A DNA stretch of 64,000 bases from Planctomycetes bacterium syqfu (GCA_020974905.1 CP087563.1:5456001-5520000); one strand, 5' to 3'; positions 45,049 to 56,900 are shown, counted from the first letter of the stretch. Notes: generated by a model from the sequence alone, not told the origin. Numbers and translations are program-made.

Positions 45049-48000
45049 ATGATTTACACTCGAAATTGGCGTCAATGGTTCGTTCTGAGTTGGCTGATGA
45101 TGTGCGGGATGTTGGCATTTGGCGCGCCGGTGACCCATGCCCAGACCGTCGAAAAAACGGCTGACAACTGCGACACCGTCTCCTGGCAGAAAAACCAGTG
45201 GAGTACCGCCTCGCTGGATGTTCAGCAGGTGCAAGCCTGCCCGGATGATAAACTCGGGACCTCCGAAAAGGCGCTCGAATTTAACGTCTCCTTCACCGGC
45301 AACGGCTTTGAGCACATGCTCGTCGAACCGGTCACCGAAATGATCATCCCCGGCAAGACCAAACGCATCAGCTTCTATGCACGGGTCGATCGCGGCACAA
45401 ACAACTACGGTTGGGCGCTGGCCTTAGTCGACGGATGGGGCATGGAAAAGGATGGCCGCAACCGCAAGTTCGAATTTCAACTCGGCAAGCAACTCAACGA
45501 ACAGTGGCAACTTTTCTCATTTGAAATCCCATCTGACTGGGTCCAGCCACTCAAACTCAAAGGCCTGCTCACCCACAACTATGGCTCACGCAACAAGCCC
45601 GGCAACATCAGTCTGAGCATCGACCAACTCACCATCGAAACCGACATCTCCGACGTGGATCCGGCTACCGGCAAACTCAAAGGCTGGGAGTCCGGCCCCG
45701 CGATCAAAGACGGTGAGTCAGCCGCTGAACCCATCACACCCTTACTCACCACGCATCTATCCACGTCTCAAAAACACAATGTCTTTGCAGGGCGCCAACC
45801 CACGCTCCAACTCAAAGCCCAGTCGTGGCTCCCCGGTTCGCGTGAAGGCACCTTCAACTGGACCATCACCGATAACGCGGGCAAAACCATCATGAGCAAA
45901 GCCATGCCCGTCCGCGTGGAAAGTCAGATGGCTCTCTCCGTGCCTTTGACATTACCGCGTTACGGACTTTACACCACGGACGCTGCCATGAAGTGGGAAG
46001 ATGGCAGCACCGTCAAGTCCACCATGAAATTGGCATACCTGCCCGAGCCGGCCAATCTCACCGAGCAGCAGAAAATCGAATCACCCTATGGCCTGAATGT
46101 CCACGGCGGTCGTCACCGCATGATCCAAACCTTCCGCGATGCAGGCATGGTCTGGTTCCGCGATTATGCCTTTAACTTCGACTGGATGGTTAAAGCCAAG
46201 GGCGATGACAAAAAGTATGGCGGTTGGCCCTGGTATCCACCATTGGTCAAGGAATACAATGATGCGGGCGCCATGCTCCTGGCTTGTCATGCTTCAGCGA
46301 TCACCAACTTCAAAGAGTCGGACGCCAAGACCGCCGAAGCCTTGAAGCCCGACCTGAACTGGACCCGCGAACTCGTGGACATGGTGCTCGCCTTCCCTTC
46401 CATCAAGTATCACGAACTGGATAACGAATACGACCTGCCTTCGCATGGCAACAGTCACATCGAAATTCCAACCGATTGGCAGAACTACAAAAACTTTCAC
46501 CGCAAGTTCGGCGATGTGATCAACGTCATCGGCGATGGTGAACTGGTTGCCGTGGAAAATGGTCGTGCGGGCATCTGGCCCAACCGACTCAAATCCGACA
46601 TTGAATCGGGCAGTTTTCGCAATATCGACGTGGTCAATACCCATCACTACTGCGGTGTTGATCCGCCCGAACTGAATATCAATAACAAGAACACCGATGG
46701 GGTGACTCAGAAAATCGCGCGCCTGTATTTCGATCAATTGCGCGATGTCGATCACATCAGTTCCATGGATGGTAAATCCCGCGAACACTGGGTCACCGAG
46801 TTCGGCTGGGACACCAAGGCCGGGCACATCGTCAGTCATTTGGAGCAGGCTGCCTATCTCCAACGCGGTTACATGATGCTCATGGCAACGGGGACCGAAA
46901 AAGCGTTCTGGTTTTTTGATCTGGACAGTCCCGATGCCAACAACTTTTTCGATGGCTGTGGTCTGGTGGATCACGAAGAGAAACCCAAACTCGCGCTGTG
47001 TTCCTTTGCGGCCATGGCACACTTGCTGCCGACCCCCAAATATGTTGGCATGATCAATGCCGGTGATGGCACGTGGGGTTATGTCTTTGACAATCAGGGT
47101 GAACTCACCGCAACGCTTTGGACCCTCACCGATTCGCAGGGTCCGACGGTGCGCTTTGCCGGTGCCGAGCTTTATGACTATCTGGCCAACCCCATTGCCG
47201 GCAATTCGGTTGCCCTGGGCATCGCTCCTGTCTTTGCCAAAGGCATTGAGCGTAACAGCAACTGGTTTGCCCAGACGGCATATCAGCTTAGCTCACCCTT
47301 GCTCGAGTCGGTGACCAGTGGCGACACGATCACCGCGGAGTTGGCAATCAACAATCAGCGTGATGCCTCCATTCGTGGCCAGGTTCAGGTTGAATTGCCC
47401 ACCGGTTGGAAAACCCCTGAAAAACAAGTCGTTTTTGCATGTGATCCGGGTAAGCAGTCTGTCGTGAAATTGCCCATCACCATTGCAGCCGATCAAGCCA
47501 ATGGTGAGTCGGTGGTGAAGCTGCATGTTACCGAAGGGGGCAAAGCCATCAAGACCGTGCCACTCCGTGTTCGCGTGCAAAAGCGGTTGTCGATTGTCGC
47601 CAGTTCACTTGTTGGCGAACCGGGCAAGAGCAGCACGCATGTCCAATTGGTCAATGCCTCCGCCTCGCAAGCTGTGGGTGGTAAACTTCACGTCAATCTC
47701 CCTGGCAGTTGGCAGACCCCCCAGCCGGTGATTGCGATTGATGCCATCGCGCCGCGTCAGACATTGGAGATGAATGTGCCGGTGACCTGGTCGCCAAGCT
47801 GGAAACCCAACGAGTCTGCAACCCTGTCATTCGTTGCTGCCAATGGTGAAACCGTTGAGACGAATTTGAACCCCGGGCAGATGACCTTGCGCAAAGCTTC
47901 GGGTATCAGCATTGATGGTCAACTTTCGGATTGGGATGCAGCGCATCAGGTGCCCGACTGGGTGTTGGGGACAACAGCACATCATGGCAATGCCCAACTC

Positions 48001-48486
48001 TACATGGCATGGACGTCGGAAGGTTTGCTGCTTGCAGGACAGGTTGAGGATTCGATCATACGCAACACCGATCCCAAGGCGTTCTGGTATTGTGATGTGT
48101 TTGAGTTGTTTGTCGACACCCAAGCCAACCATACCAGACGGAAGTTCGTCAAGGGCGATCACCAGTTCTGGTTGGTGCCGATGCCTGCGGAAAACCGCAT
48201 GTATGTCGGACAATGGAAACGCGGCGAGGAGTTGGACAAGACACAGTATGACATGTCCGGCATCCAGTCCGCCTGCCGCAAATCCGGCAATGGTTATGTC
48301 TTTGAAGTGTTGTTGCCCAAGGATAAGCTTGTTGGCTTTACCGCCCGTTCACAACAGAAGCTCGGCTTGAATCTGAATCTCTCGGTTCATGGCGAACTGG
48401 GGCCGCGCGAAGTCTATTGGCCGCAGTCCAAGAAGCGCAGCGATGTCTCCAACCCCGCGGGTTGGGGCACGGTGATATTGGAGTAA
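45049..48486 (+). CDS. Secreted clan GH-A glycosidase with C-terminal CBM9-like domain
   Basis: 1145 residues. A signal peptide (MMCGMLAFGAPVTHAQ) ends near 32. An N-terminal carbohydrate-binding sandwich (about 40-200) is followed by a TIM-barrel domain (about 340-660) with the acid/base Glu 460 in ELDNEYD and the nucleophile Glu 584 in WVTEFGWDT, which fits GH-A (GH39/GH5-like) retaining enzymes. Two small Ig-like modules follow (about 760-960), and the last part (SIDGQLSDWDAA, then FELFVDTQANHTRR) is CBM9-like. Acts outside the cell on a polysaccharide, substrate not fixed. Neighbour of the GH38 enzyme in opposite orientation; ends in a terminator. Confidence 0.82.
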   Translation: MIYTRNWRQWFVLSWLMMCGMLAFGAPVTHAQTVEKTADNCDTVSWQKNQWSTASLDVQQVQACPDDKLGTSEKALEFNVSFTGNGFEHMLVEPVTEMIIPGKTKRISFYARVDRGTNNYGWALALVDGWGMEKDGRNRKFEFQLGKQLNEQWQLFSFEIPSDWVQPLKLKGLLTHNYGSRNKPGNISLSIDQLTIETDISDVDPATGKLKGWESGPAIKDGESAAEPITPLLTTHLSTSQKHNVFAGRQPTLQLKAQSWLPGSREGTFNWTITDNAGKTIMSKAMPVRVESQMALSVPLTLPRYGLYTTDAAMKWEDGSTVKSTMKLAYLPEPANLTEQQKIESPYGLNVHGGRHRMIQTFRDAGMVWFRDYAFNFDWMVKAKGDDKKYGGWPWYPPLVKEYNDAGAMLLACHASAITNFKESDAKTAEALKPDLNWTRELVDMVLAFPSIKYHELDNEYDLPSHGNSHIEIPTDWQNYKNFHRKFGDVINVIGDGELVAVENGRAGIWPNRLKSDIESGSFRNIDVVNTHHYCGVDPPELNINNKNTDGVTQKIARLYFDQLRDVDHISSMDGKSREHWVTEFGWDTKAGHIVSHLEQAAYLQRGYMMLMATGTEKAFWFFDLDSPDANNFFDGCGLVDHEEKPKLALCSFAAMAHLLPTPKYVGMINAGDGTWGYVFDNQGELTATLWTLTDSQGPTVRFAGAELYDYLANPIAGNSVALGIAPVFAKGIERNSNWFAQTAYQLSSPLLESVTSGDTITAELAINNQRDASIRGQVQVELPTGWKTPEKQVVFACDPGKQSVVKLPITIAADQANGESVVKLHVTEGGKAIKTVPLRVRVQKRLSIVASSLVGEPGKSSTHVQLVNASASQAVGGKLHVNLPGSWQTPQPVIAIDAIAPRQTLEMNVPVTWSPSWKPNESATLSFVAANGETVETNLNPGQMTLRKASGISIDGQLSDWDAAHQVPDWVLGTTAHHGNAQLYMAWTSEGLLLAGQVEDSIIRNTDPKAFWYCDVFELFVDTQANHTRRKFVKGDHQFWLVPMPAENRMYVGQWKRGEELDKTQYDMSGIQSACRKSGNGYVFEVLLPKDKLVGFTARSQQKLGLNLNLSVHGELGPREVYWPQSKKRSDVSNPAGWGTVILE

Positions 48487-48512
48487 AAGCGATACAAGTT
48501 CAATACAAAATA

Positions 48513-48545
48513 AAAGCCGTGTCACTCCTGTGGCACGGCTTTTTC
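48513..48545. terminator. Bidirectional terminator
   Basis: AAAGCCGTG...CACGGCTTT stem with an internal mismatch, loop about TCCT, followed by TTTTT on the plus strand and preceded by an A-rich run on the other. It ends the GH-A gene and could also end the convergent GH38 gene. Confidence 0.75.
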
Positions 48546-48550
48546 ATCAC

Positions 48551-48635
48551 CGTCATTCCCGCGCAGGCGGGAATCCAGTGGCATTCTGTGTGTCTTTGCA
48601 CATATCACTGGACTCCCGCCTGCGCGGGAATGACG
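48551..48635. repeat. 30-bp inverted repeat (dispersed REP-like element)
   Basis: Left arm at 48551-48580 and right arm at 48606-48635 match at 29 of 30 bases in inverted orientation with 25 bases between. The core (TCATTCCCGCGCAGGCGGGA) resembles a very common small dispersed repeat of bacteria. The arms flank a short AT-rich loop. It lies between convergent genes and would fold into a very stable hairpin. Confidence 0.85.
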
Positions 48636-48723
48636 AGAATTGAAATGGCTCTGGGAAGAATCGATTGATTGTCACGCATCAACACCACCCGCAACGCAGG
48701 AGAGTTGCGGCTTTGGGTTGACA

Positions 48724-51700
48724 TCACTTGCTGATGCGAACCGTCGTGAGCATGTAGGGACGGTAATCCACACAGAGTTCTGCGCTGGCTTTGCCGGTCG
48801 GTTCGCCACGCAGGTCGGTCATCACCGCCTTGTAACCCTCCGCCAGTTTGAGTTGCATTTGCCCACGTTGGCCCAGTGTCTCATTCAGACGCAGCAGCAT
48901 TGAGCCATCATCCATGGGTTTGATCCATGTGGGGATAAGGCTCTGGCCACCTTCCATGCCGGTGATGGGGCTGGTGATCGGCTTGCCGGTGTAGGTGACG
49001 GTTTCACGGAAGCGCGTCTCAGCCAGCACCGCAGGGTTCATCTCACGCGGTGCATCGGCAGTGAAATGTCCGATGGCAAGGTTCACGTGATGCATCCCGA
49101 TATCCGAAACCTCCATGGACTTGTTGGCGCCAAAGCTGGTGGTGTCGGCATCGCCACGTGTCGGGGTGACCTTCGGGCTGCGGACCAGCGAGACATGCAT
49201 CATGCCCGACAGGCAACCAAAGCCGTAACGCGATTCGGTCATCACCATCAAACCATCACGCTGTGAGTCATCGCTGACAACCGCCCAACGTGAGCCGGGG
49301 ACTTCGAACATCGACTCGGTGGCAATCGGACCAGGATGCTGCGGGCGAAGTGTCGCGCCAAACGGAGCGCCGTAAATCGCATCCTTGCCTTGATAGTCCG
49401 TGGGGAAAGCGAGTTTGACGAGAATCTGCGGGTCCTGCAGATCAATGTCCGTTTCGATGTCGAGGATCGGACTGTCACCCTTGAGTACATATCGCACGGT
49501 GATCGTCGAAGTTTTTGCAAACTTGCGCGTGAAGCTGATCCAAGCGGTGGTATCACCATCGCCATTGACTTTGATGGTTGCGTCTTGCGTCAGATGCGTG
49601 CCGGTGCTGAAGGTGTGACGCTCCAGTTCCCATGCATCATAAATGTTGGGGACATCGTTGATGCTCCAGACTTCACCCAGCGGGCGATTGATCGCAATGG
49701 CTTTGCCGTCCATGATCAATTCGGTGATCTCGCCGCGACTGTTGAACGTTGCCGCCACGCGATTGCTTTGGAGTTTGGTTTCGGAGGCAAAGACTTTTTC
49801 GGTGACACGCGGTGCGTCATCAAGCTTGACACCTGACAACGCAGGAAGCTTGACCAACTCATCATTGACCGTTGCTGTGGTCGGCATCGGCAGGGGGTTA
49901 AAGATGCATTTGTCACCCTCAGCTTCGAGTGTCTTGCTGGTGTCACTTAACGCCTTGTCTGCAATCTCTCGCAGTTCGGGGATGGTTTCCTCATAGACAC
50001 GTTGGATGGACGAGCCGGGGATGTAGTCATGGAACTGGGCGAAGATCAATCGCTTCCAGGGCTCGATGTCAATGGCACCTTGACCGTGCAAAGCATGGGC
50101 TGCTTCGAGTGTCTGCAGGCTGCGTTCAGCGCGACGGAACTGATGCTTGAGATGGCTTTGGGAAGTCTGCACACCACGGTGGAATTCAAGGTAAATTTCA
50201 CCACGCCAGGTCGGCAGTTCATCACGGACTTCTGCCATGCGGTCAAAGAACTGGTCGATGCGTCCCCATTGCATTTGCGGGTAACCGGCAAGGTCTGCCA
50301 TGCGACGGGCGCGTTCGAGCATTTCCGCGCTAGCGCCACCACCGCCATCACCGTAACCGGTGGGCATGAGCGCTTCGTTGTGGACGCCAGCCTGTCGGTG
50401 TTGGTTGGCATAGAAGCGTGTCTCTTCGGGTAGTGCTGCCATGTTGTAGTGTCGCCATGAAACATGGGTGAGGACTTCCGTGCCGTCGTGTCCCAACCAT
50501 TTGAAGCTGGAGAACGGGAACTTGGTGCCTGATGACCAGTGTTGTTTGGTGGTGTAGAAATACTTGACCCCGAATCCTGCCATGAGTTGGGGGATGCATG
50601 CCGAGTAGCCGAAGACATCGGGAATCCAGAGGACGGACGTGTCGATGCCGAAGCGTTGCATGAGATTGTCCTGGCCGACTTCGAACGCGCGAAGCAGGTT
50701 TTCGCCGCAGGACAGTTGCGTGTCGGATTCGACATAAGTCGCGCCCGCGTGTTCGAACTTACCTGCCTTGACCTTTTCGGTGATCGCTTCCATGAGCTTG
50801 GGCGTGCGCTTGTCCAATGCGTCATAGCTTGCAGGTTGTGAGTAGCCAAAGAAAAATTCGGGATAGCGGTCCATCAGGTTCAGCGCGTTGGCAAAGCTGT
50901 GTGTCGCTTTGAACTCACCTGCATTCTCCGGCCACAGCCAGACCAGGTCGATGTGTGCATGACCGGTGAGAATGAGTTTGACCGTGTCATCACCTTTGCC
51001 ACGCAGTTCGGTCATCAGGTAGTTGACGATGCTTGCTGCCTGATCGAGATGGCCGCGTTCAAATGCTTCGCAGGCTTTATCGAGTTGGACGATGATTTTC
51101 TTGGCCAAGGGTTCAGCATCATCAAATGGTTTACGGAATCCGCCGCGCCCCAGGGGGGTGTCTGCAGGTGTGTCACGTTCGATGAGCATCACCGCCAGAT
51201 CAAGCAGGACTTTGAGGTCATGCGACATGTTCCAGGCGGTGTCGTTGCGGGTTGCCAGGAAGGCGCCTTCAAAGCGTGAGCCTTGCGCGGTGATACCTTG
51301 CGATTCGCCTGCGACCCAGATACCGGTGCGGGCGCAGATGGATTCAATGGTCAACTTTGTGACGTTTTTGGGTAACGGTTGGTACTTGTGGCCCGGATCA
51401 AAGCCAAAGAGGGGCATTTGGTCATCGTACGCGGTGGCTTCGCCCTGATCAGCCCAGAACAGGTACTTGCCCTGCGTGTCCACGCCTGAGAGATCCAGTT
51501 GCCAAAAGCACTGCTCGAACATCTTGCCCCAGTGATGCGGCGTGTGGGGCACCGGTGTGTAATCCAACTCCGCTGCCCGGGCAATGGTGAGATGCTCATG
51601 CAGGGCAGGACTCTGCGAGACTGGCAGCGATTGGGGGTCGATCTGCCAGATCAACTCGTTGAGTTCCTGTTGGACACGACCAATACGGGGAGCAAGAAAT

Positions 51701-51726
51701 TGGAGATAAGGTGTACGATTAAGCAT
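48724..51726 (-). CDS. GH38 family alpha-mannosidase
   Basis: 1000 residues, cytoplasmic-looking, no signal. The zinc site is in LTGHAHIDLVWLWP (about residues 254-267) and the nucleophile Asp at about 370 in WIPDVFGYSA; EHAGATYVESDTQL and KYFYTTKQHWSSG also match bacterial GH38. The C-terminal half is the beta-rich region that closes the active site (DIETDIDLQDPQILVKLAFP). Hydrolyses alpha-mannosides, probably released by extracellular enzymes. Divergent from a LacI-type regulator, with candidate operators between; it converges with the GH-A gene. Confidence 0.93.
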   Translation of the reverse strand: MLNRTPYLQFLAPRIGRVQQELNELIWQIDPQSLPVSQSPALHEHLTIARAAELDYTPVPHTPHHWGKMFEQCFWQLDLSGVDTQGKYLFWADQGEATAYDDQMPLFGFDPGHKYQPLPKNVTKLTIESICARTGIWVAGESQGITAQGSRFEGAFLATRNDTAWNMSHDLKVLLDLAVMLIERDTPADTPLGRGGFRKPFDDAEPLAKKIIVQLDKACEAFERGHLDQAASIVNYLMTELRGKGDDTVKLILTGHAHIDLVWLWPENAGEFKATHSFANALNLMDRYPEFFFGYSQPASYDALDKRTPKLMEAITEKVKAGKFEHAGATYVESDTQLSCGENLLRAFEVGQDNLMQRFGIDTSVLWIPDVFGYSACIPQLMAGFGVKYFYTTKQHWSSGTKFPFSSFKWLGHDGTEVLTHVSWRHYNMAALPEETRFYANQHRQAGVHNEALMPTGYGDGGGGASAEMLERARRMADLAGYPQMQWGRIDQFFDRMAEVRDELPTWRGEIYLEFHRGVQTSQSHLKHQFRRAERSLQTLEAAHALHGQGAIDIEPWKRLIFAQFHDYIPGSSIQRVYEETIPELREIADKALSDTSKTLEAEGDKCIFNPLPMPTTATVNDELVKLPALSGVKLDDAPRVTEKVFASETKLQSNRVAATFNSRGEITELIMDGKAIAINRPLGEVWSINDVPNIYDAWELERHTFSTGTHLTQDATIKVNGDGDTTAWISFTRKFAKTSTITVRYVLKGDSPILDIETDIDLQDPQILVKLAFPTDYQGKDAIYGAPFGATLRPQHPGPIATESMFEVPGSRWAVVSDDSQRDGLMVMTESRYGFGCLSGMMHVSLVRSPKVTPTRGDADTTSFGANKSMEVSDIGMHHVNLAIGHFTADAPREMNPAVLAETRFRETVTYTGKPITSPITGMEGGQSLIPTWIKPMDDGSMLLRLNETLGQRGQMQLKLAEGYKAVMTDLRGEPTGKASAELCVDYRPYMLTTVRISK

Positions 51727-51852
51727 GTGAATGGATCCGTTTAAGGCAAATTAGCGTACAAAACATCCCATGATACCCAAAAGAGCAACATGTCGCGTCA
51801 TAGAGGGATCACAGGTCGATTCGCAGGGGGCGATTGTGTTGGAATAGGATTT

Positions 51853-51888
51853 TTGCAATTGGGACTCTGATTTTGCAATCAATTGCTA
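51853..51888. promoter_or_regulatory. Candidate LacI-type operators between GH38 and the LacI gene
   Basis: TTGCAATCAATTGCTA at 51873-51888 is a near-perfect palindrome (one mismatch), and a second half TTGCAATT stands 20 bases before it at 51853-51860. The 320-base gap is AT-rich and contains no gene. The position suits repression of both divergent genes. Confidence 0.4.
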
Positions 51889-52045
51889 AAAAATGACAGA
51901 AGGGTCTTGTGGGGGAAATGGTAAAAGGATTGGTAATGATCTTAATTGATAGTTGTTTATAAATTTTTTTTGAAATTTCTTGAACTGTGATTTTTCGTGT
52001 CTAAGATTTAGCATACGTTTGCATTTTCTCGTGTGAGTAATCATT

Positions 52046-53047
52046 ATGGCTACATTATCAGATGTCGCTCGGCATGCGGGGGTCTCCGAATCGTCGGTCT
52101 CCCGTATCCTCAATGGGCAACGCAAAGCCAACCGGCCATCCAGTCGGAAGCAGGTGCAGCGCGTGTTGGCCATTGCCCAGGAGTTGGGGTATCAACCCAA
52201 CCTTGCTGCCCGAGCCATGCGCAGTGGTCGGACGCATCAGATTGGTGTGCTGTTCCCTGAACTATCCAATCCTGCTTCGGGGCAGACGGTCGAAGCCATT
52301 GAACGAGCGTTGCTCAAATCGGGCAATCGCATGGTCATTGGCTTATCTGAACGCAGCATTGATCGGGCTCGCGAATATCTGCAGGGCTTTGGTTCGGGCA
52401 TGGTCGATGGTCTGATCAACCTGGATCCGGTGATCAGTCAGGAGTGGTTGGAAAATCACTGTGGCAGTATTCCCGTGGTGACCTACAACCGTCTTGATGG
52501 CCAATCGCCTGCGGTGATGGATCATGCCGCGGGGATGCGTATGGCCTATGAACATCTGGTGGCATTGGGGCATCGCCAGATTGGTTTGCTTTCGGGGCCG
52601 CGCAGTGATCTGGGGGCGATGTCGCGTATTAACGGCTTTCTGTCATGTGCCTTGAGCATGCCGCATAACACGCCCACCGAGCCGGTGATTGATGGTGATT
52701 GGGAGATGGACTCCGGTGAAGCTGCTGCCAGCGAAGTGGTGGCCAAGGGGTTTACCGGCATGGTGTGTTCCAACGACCTGATGGCCATTGGCTTGATGCG
52801 TGGTTTGCGTCAACTGGGTAAACGCGTTCCCGAGGATTGTTCGATTGTTGGTTTTGACAACACCCTGTTATCCAAAGCCGGTGATCCGCCCATGACCACG
52901 CTGTCTCAGGCATTGGATGAGATTGCTCAACGCACGGTTGAAACCTTGATGGCCAAGATCGAAGGCAAAGACGAATTACCCGTCGAAGCATTCCCGCCGC
53001 ATTTGATTGTCCGTCAGTCGACCATGGCGATTAACGCGGCCCCATAA
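52046..53047 (+). CDS. LacI family transcriptional regulator
   Basis: 333 residues. N-terminal [23 protein letters not shown] with the hinge ([11 protein letters not shown]) is textbook LacI. The periplasmic-binding-like effector domain shows [29 protein letters not shown] and the [14 protein letters not shown] segment; SIVGFDNT is the usual C-terminal motif. It is divergent from the alpha-mannosidase gene and upstream of the first prepilin-glycosidase couplet, so it probably controls mannan- or glycan-related genes on both sides. Confidence 0.92.
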   Translation: MATLSDVARHAGVSESSVSRILNGQRKANRPSSRKQVQRVLAIAQELGYQPNLAARAMRSGRTHQIGVLFPELSNPASGQTVEAIERALLKSGNRMVIGLSERSIDRAREYLQGFGSGMVDGLINLDPVISQEWLENHCGSIPVVTYNRLDGQSPAVMDHAAGMRMAYEHLVALGHRQIGLLSGPRSDLGAMSRINGFLSCALSMPHNTPTEPVIDGDWEMDSGEAAASEVVAKGFTGMVCSNDLMAIGLMRGLRQLGKRVPEDCSIVGFDNTLLSKAGDPPMTTLSQALDEIAQRTVETLMAKIEGKDELPVEAFPPHLIVRQSTMAINAAP

Positions 53048-53088
53048 GCATTCGGAATCTCTACCGGGACTCAGGAAAGGGACGAAAC

Positions 53089-53835
53089 GTGAATTTTCAC
53101 ATGTTCGCAAAATCAGACTCGTACGCATCACAACGACAGTCAACCGCCTTCACGCTTATTGAGTTGCTGGTGGTCATCAGCATTATCGCTTTGCTGATTT
53201 CCATTCTTCTGCCTGCGTTGGCCAATGCTCGTAAAGCGGCTCAAGCGGCCTTGTGCATGAACAATCTCAAGCAGATGCATTTGGCGGTGACGTTGTATGC
53301 TGAAGATGATGGCAAGTTGCGTCGTCTGCCCAATGCCAACGGTGATGCCAATGTCACCCCGCAGCGTAATCACTGGTTTAATCTCATCTATCCACAACTG
53401 GCAGGTGGTGGTGGTCTGCGTAGTATTCCCGGTATCTGGAATACAACGATTGGACGTCAGCATCCAGCGCTTCATTGTCCCACTGCGGATGAGTCGGAAC
53501 AGTGGTGGTATGGTCAGCCGGCACAGGGTGTGGGGACCTATGCTTACAACGCAAATCTCGGCCCCGGCCACAACGGCAATATTCCCGCCGGACGTCGGTA
53601 CATCAGTATTGATCTGCTCGAAAAACCGTCCAAGACCTATGCATTCATGGATGATAAGGCCTCTCGGACCATTGGTAACCTCACGCAGATGCTCTCCTAT
53701 ACCAGCCTGCGGCATCCCGGCCAGACGTTCAATGAAGTTTACATGGATGGGCATGTCCGTCGGACGCCCTTTGATGAAGATGAAATCACAGCTAATGAAC
53801 ATTACTTTGACCCGATTGTCAGTGATGGTTATTGA
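53089..53835 (+). CDS. Prepilin-like protein (first)
   Basis: 248 residues. Prepilin motif at about 21-45: [20 protein letters not shown], with Glu at position 5 of the mature helix, followed by [16 protein letters not shown]1559-type globular part follows, with a late [16 protein letters not shown] segment (the H-x9-DG-like end). Type II secretion pseudopilin-like proteins of this shape occur in large numbers in planctomycetes; their role is unknown. Directly upstream of a CBM9/GH protein on the same strand. Confidence 0.85.
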   Translation: MNFHMFAKSDSYASQRQSTAFTLIELLVVISIIALLISILLPALANARKAAQAALCMNNLKQMHLAVTLYAEDDGKLRRLPNANGDANVTPQRNHWFNLIYPQLAGGGGLRSIPGIWNTTIGRQHPALHCPTADESEQWWYGQPAQGVGTYAYNANLGPGHNGNIPAGRRYISIDLLEKPSKTYAFMDDKASRTIGNLTQMLSYTSLRHPGQTFNEVYMDGHVRRTPFDEDEITANEHYFDPIVSDGY

Positions 53836-53904
53836 GCCTTGATAAAAGTCACGTGCTCTGACGTGATGGATTTAACCGGAATTTCAGTTTAAAGAGACTA
53901 CGTT

Positions 53905-56900
53905 ATGTCGATTCGTTGTCTGACACTTATCTTGTGCCTTATTTGTGTGACAGTGGCCAATGCCAAGCCGCAGTACACCTGTTATCAGCTGGACCCACAA
54001 CGCAAGTTGGCCATTGATGGTGACCTGTCGGATTGGCCCAACGTGCCGATCATGCTTGTGGGCAAGCAGCATCAGGTGTGTAACGGGACATGGGCCGGTC
54101 CCAATGACTCACATGCCAAGGTGCGCATGACCTGGAACAAGGACACGTTCTACATGTCCGTCGAAGTCATTGATGATGTGGTGACACAGGACACCCCCCG
54201 TGACCGGGCACACACCATTTACCAGATGGATGCACTGCAATGGGCGGTCGATCTGAAAAATGACGGTGGCACAGGTTATAGCGATGACAATTACGAGTAC
54301 GGCTTTGGTGTCGCGGACAAGCTGCCGGTGGTTTACCGTTGGTACGCTTCCAAGGGTTGGCCACGCGGTATTGCCGAGCACGCCAGGCTTGCCATCAAGC
54401 CGCATCCTTTGGGCGGTGTGATTTACGAAGCAGCCATCGACTATTCCATGCTCACGCCGCTGCGTAATCCCACAGACGGACATCAGATTGGATTCTGCCT
54501 TGCGCTGCAGGATCAGGATGACAAGCAACACAAAACGTTGCAATGGGGCAGTGGGATTGCCGACGGTAAAAAGCCATGGGCGTTTGGCAAGATCACCTTC
54601 TCCCGCGCCACTCCCAGTAACGATGCAGGTGGTTTGATGGTCTCTGCCAACAAACTCGTGGGTAAGACTGGTCTGAATATCACCGTCATGTCCAGTACCG
54701 GCCAGACCATAACCAATGGCCCATTGTTTGCCCGACTCAATACGGATCAAGGCAAAGGCATCAAACGTTTTGCCATGACTGCCGTGGATGAAATCACGTC
54801 TACCTATCAGGTCACGATCCCGTCGGAGAATCTCAAACCTGCAGACTATCGCGTTTCCATTGAGTCCAGCAATGGTAAGCGTGTTGCAGGTCACAGCTTT
54901 ACCCGCAGCAATGTCGAAGTGCTCGATGGCATGATCGCTCGTAACAAACAGCAGGCAACCGAGCTTGAAAAACTCATCAAGCAAGCCCAGTCGCAAGGCA
55001 TTGCCGTGGACTATCCCAAGTCCGCTTTGGCGACCGCCCGTGTCTATGAGCCATTTGTGCTGGAAGATATCGAACTGCTCAACTATGAGTTGGCGCAGCA
55101 TAATGTCCACGTCATTGACAAGGCCTTGGGCACAGCGACCAAACAGCTTCAGGATTGGATGGCTTCCGGCTCAACCCCTGCCATGCTGCAACTTCCTGAC
55201 CTCGACTATTCGCAGACCAAAATCGCAGGCAAGCATCTGGTGGTCGACAATCAACCGGTCATGCTCATCGGGCCCGGCAGTTGGCTGTGGCAGATCAATA
55301 GCGACATTCAGAATATTTCCGATGTCGGCTACAACTATGCCAAGTTCGGTTGGATGGGACAGCATCACTTTGATGAACAAGGTCAAATGATCAAACCCAA
55401 GGACAAGCCTTACTGGGCATCGAATAAGATCTTCTCCACCGGCAAAGCCAACAAGATGGCGATCGGTATCTCCATGATGTGCCCGGACCAGATCTGGCGC
55501 GGTGCCGAGCGACGCGGCGAGTTGACGCTGGGTGAGTTCCACAAAATTTATGACACCTTCGCGGCACGTGAGATTCCCCGCATCAGCAAAGACAAAGCGT
55601 GGGATTACACCATTGAAGTCGAAAAACAGCGTTGCCCGGTGACCTACGAAGCCCAACATCATAAGCAGATGTGGACGGATTACCTGGCATCGCAGTACAA
55701 CACGATCGACAAACTCAACAGTCTTTATCACACGCAATATGCCAGCTTTGATGCGGTGCCGTTTCCCAAGTCCGAGCCGGACAATCCTGCTCAGCGTTAT
55801 GACTGGGTGCGTCTGCGCCAGATGATGATTGGCAATGAACTGACGCGAGCTGCCAATGTGATTCGCAGCATTGATCATGATGCGGTCATTCACGGTTATC
55901 CTTACGTGTGGACTTTCCGTGAACCGGCTGCTTACTACGGTGCTGCCATTGATCCTGAATTGGATACGGCTTCCTATGACATGGTTGGTTGTGATACTTC
56001 CGGCGCGTATCATTCGGACCGCTATGCGTTGGCGACCATTGGTTGGTTGGCTGGATACTATGATCTGATGCGCAGTATTGCAGCGGATCGCCCGTTGTCT
56101 GATGGTGAATATCACTATGTGAATCGTCGCAAGATTTATCCTGAAAACTGGTCGCGTGCGATTTACTTCCAGTCTTACATGCATGGTCTGAGTCATTCAA
56201 GCGCATGGGTCTGGAATCGTAACGGCCGTGTGGATTGCTCGTTGTTACTTGATGCTGCCGTCCTTCTGGGAAGTGGTCAGGCTGCGTTGGATCTCCAGCG
56301 TGTTGCGCCACAAATCGCAGCATTCCACAATCGCCCGGACGACGTGGTGATTCTCTATTCCAACGCCAGTAGCCCGCATTCGCGTCGCATGGATGATGGA
56401 ACGTCGCTGTCTCAAACCGTGCAGACCGATGCCGTTTATGAAGCGATGTACTTCCAGGGCATGCAGGTTGGTTATGTCACTGAAACCCATGTCAAACAGG
56501 GCAAACTTGCGGGTAAGAAGTTACTCATCGTTCCCAATAGTTCACATGTTGAACGTGCCACACGTGATGCCATTGAAGCCTTTGCCCGCCATGGTGGTCG
56601 CGTGATTCTAGTCGGTGACAGTCTGAAGTACACCCCGCAAGGCGAGCCGCAGCCGACGTTGGCCAAGCTGTCGAGTATCAAGCATTTCAAGGGCTTTTCA
56701 GATGTTGATCAGGCACGCACTGCACTGTTGCCACTACTTGAATCCGCCGGTGTCCTGCCGAATTGGGGTATCAAGGTGGATAACGGTCAGGCTTTTCCCA
56801 CAGTGGAATGGCGATCTGTCACTGATGCGTCTGGCAACGACATTTTGTATGTCATGAACCTGGGTAATGAATCTGCCACGGTCACTTTACCCAAGGCCTG

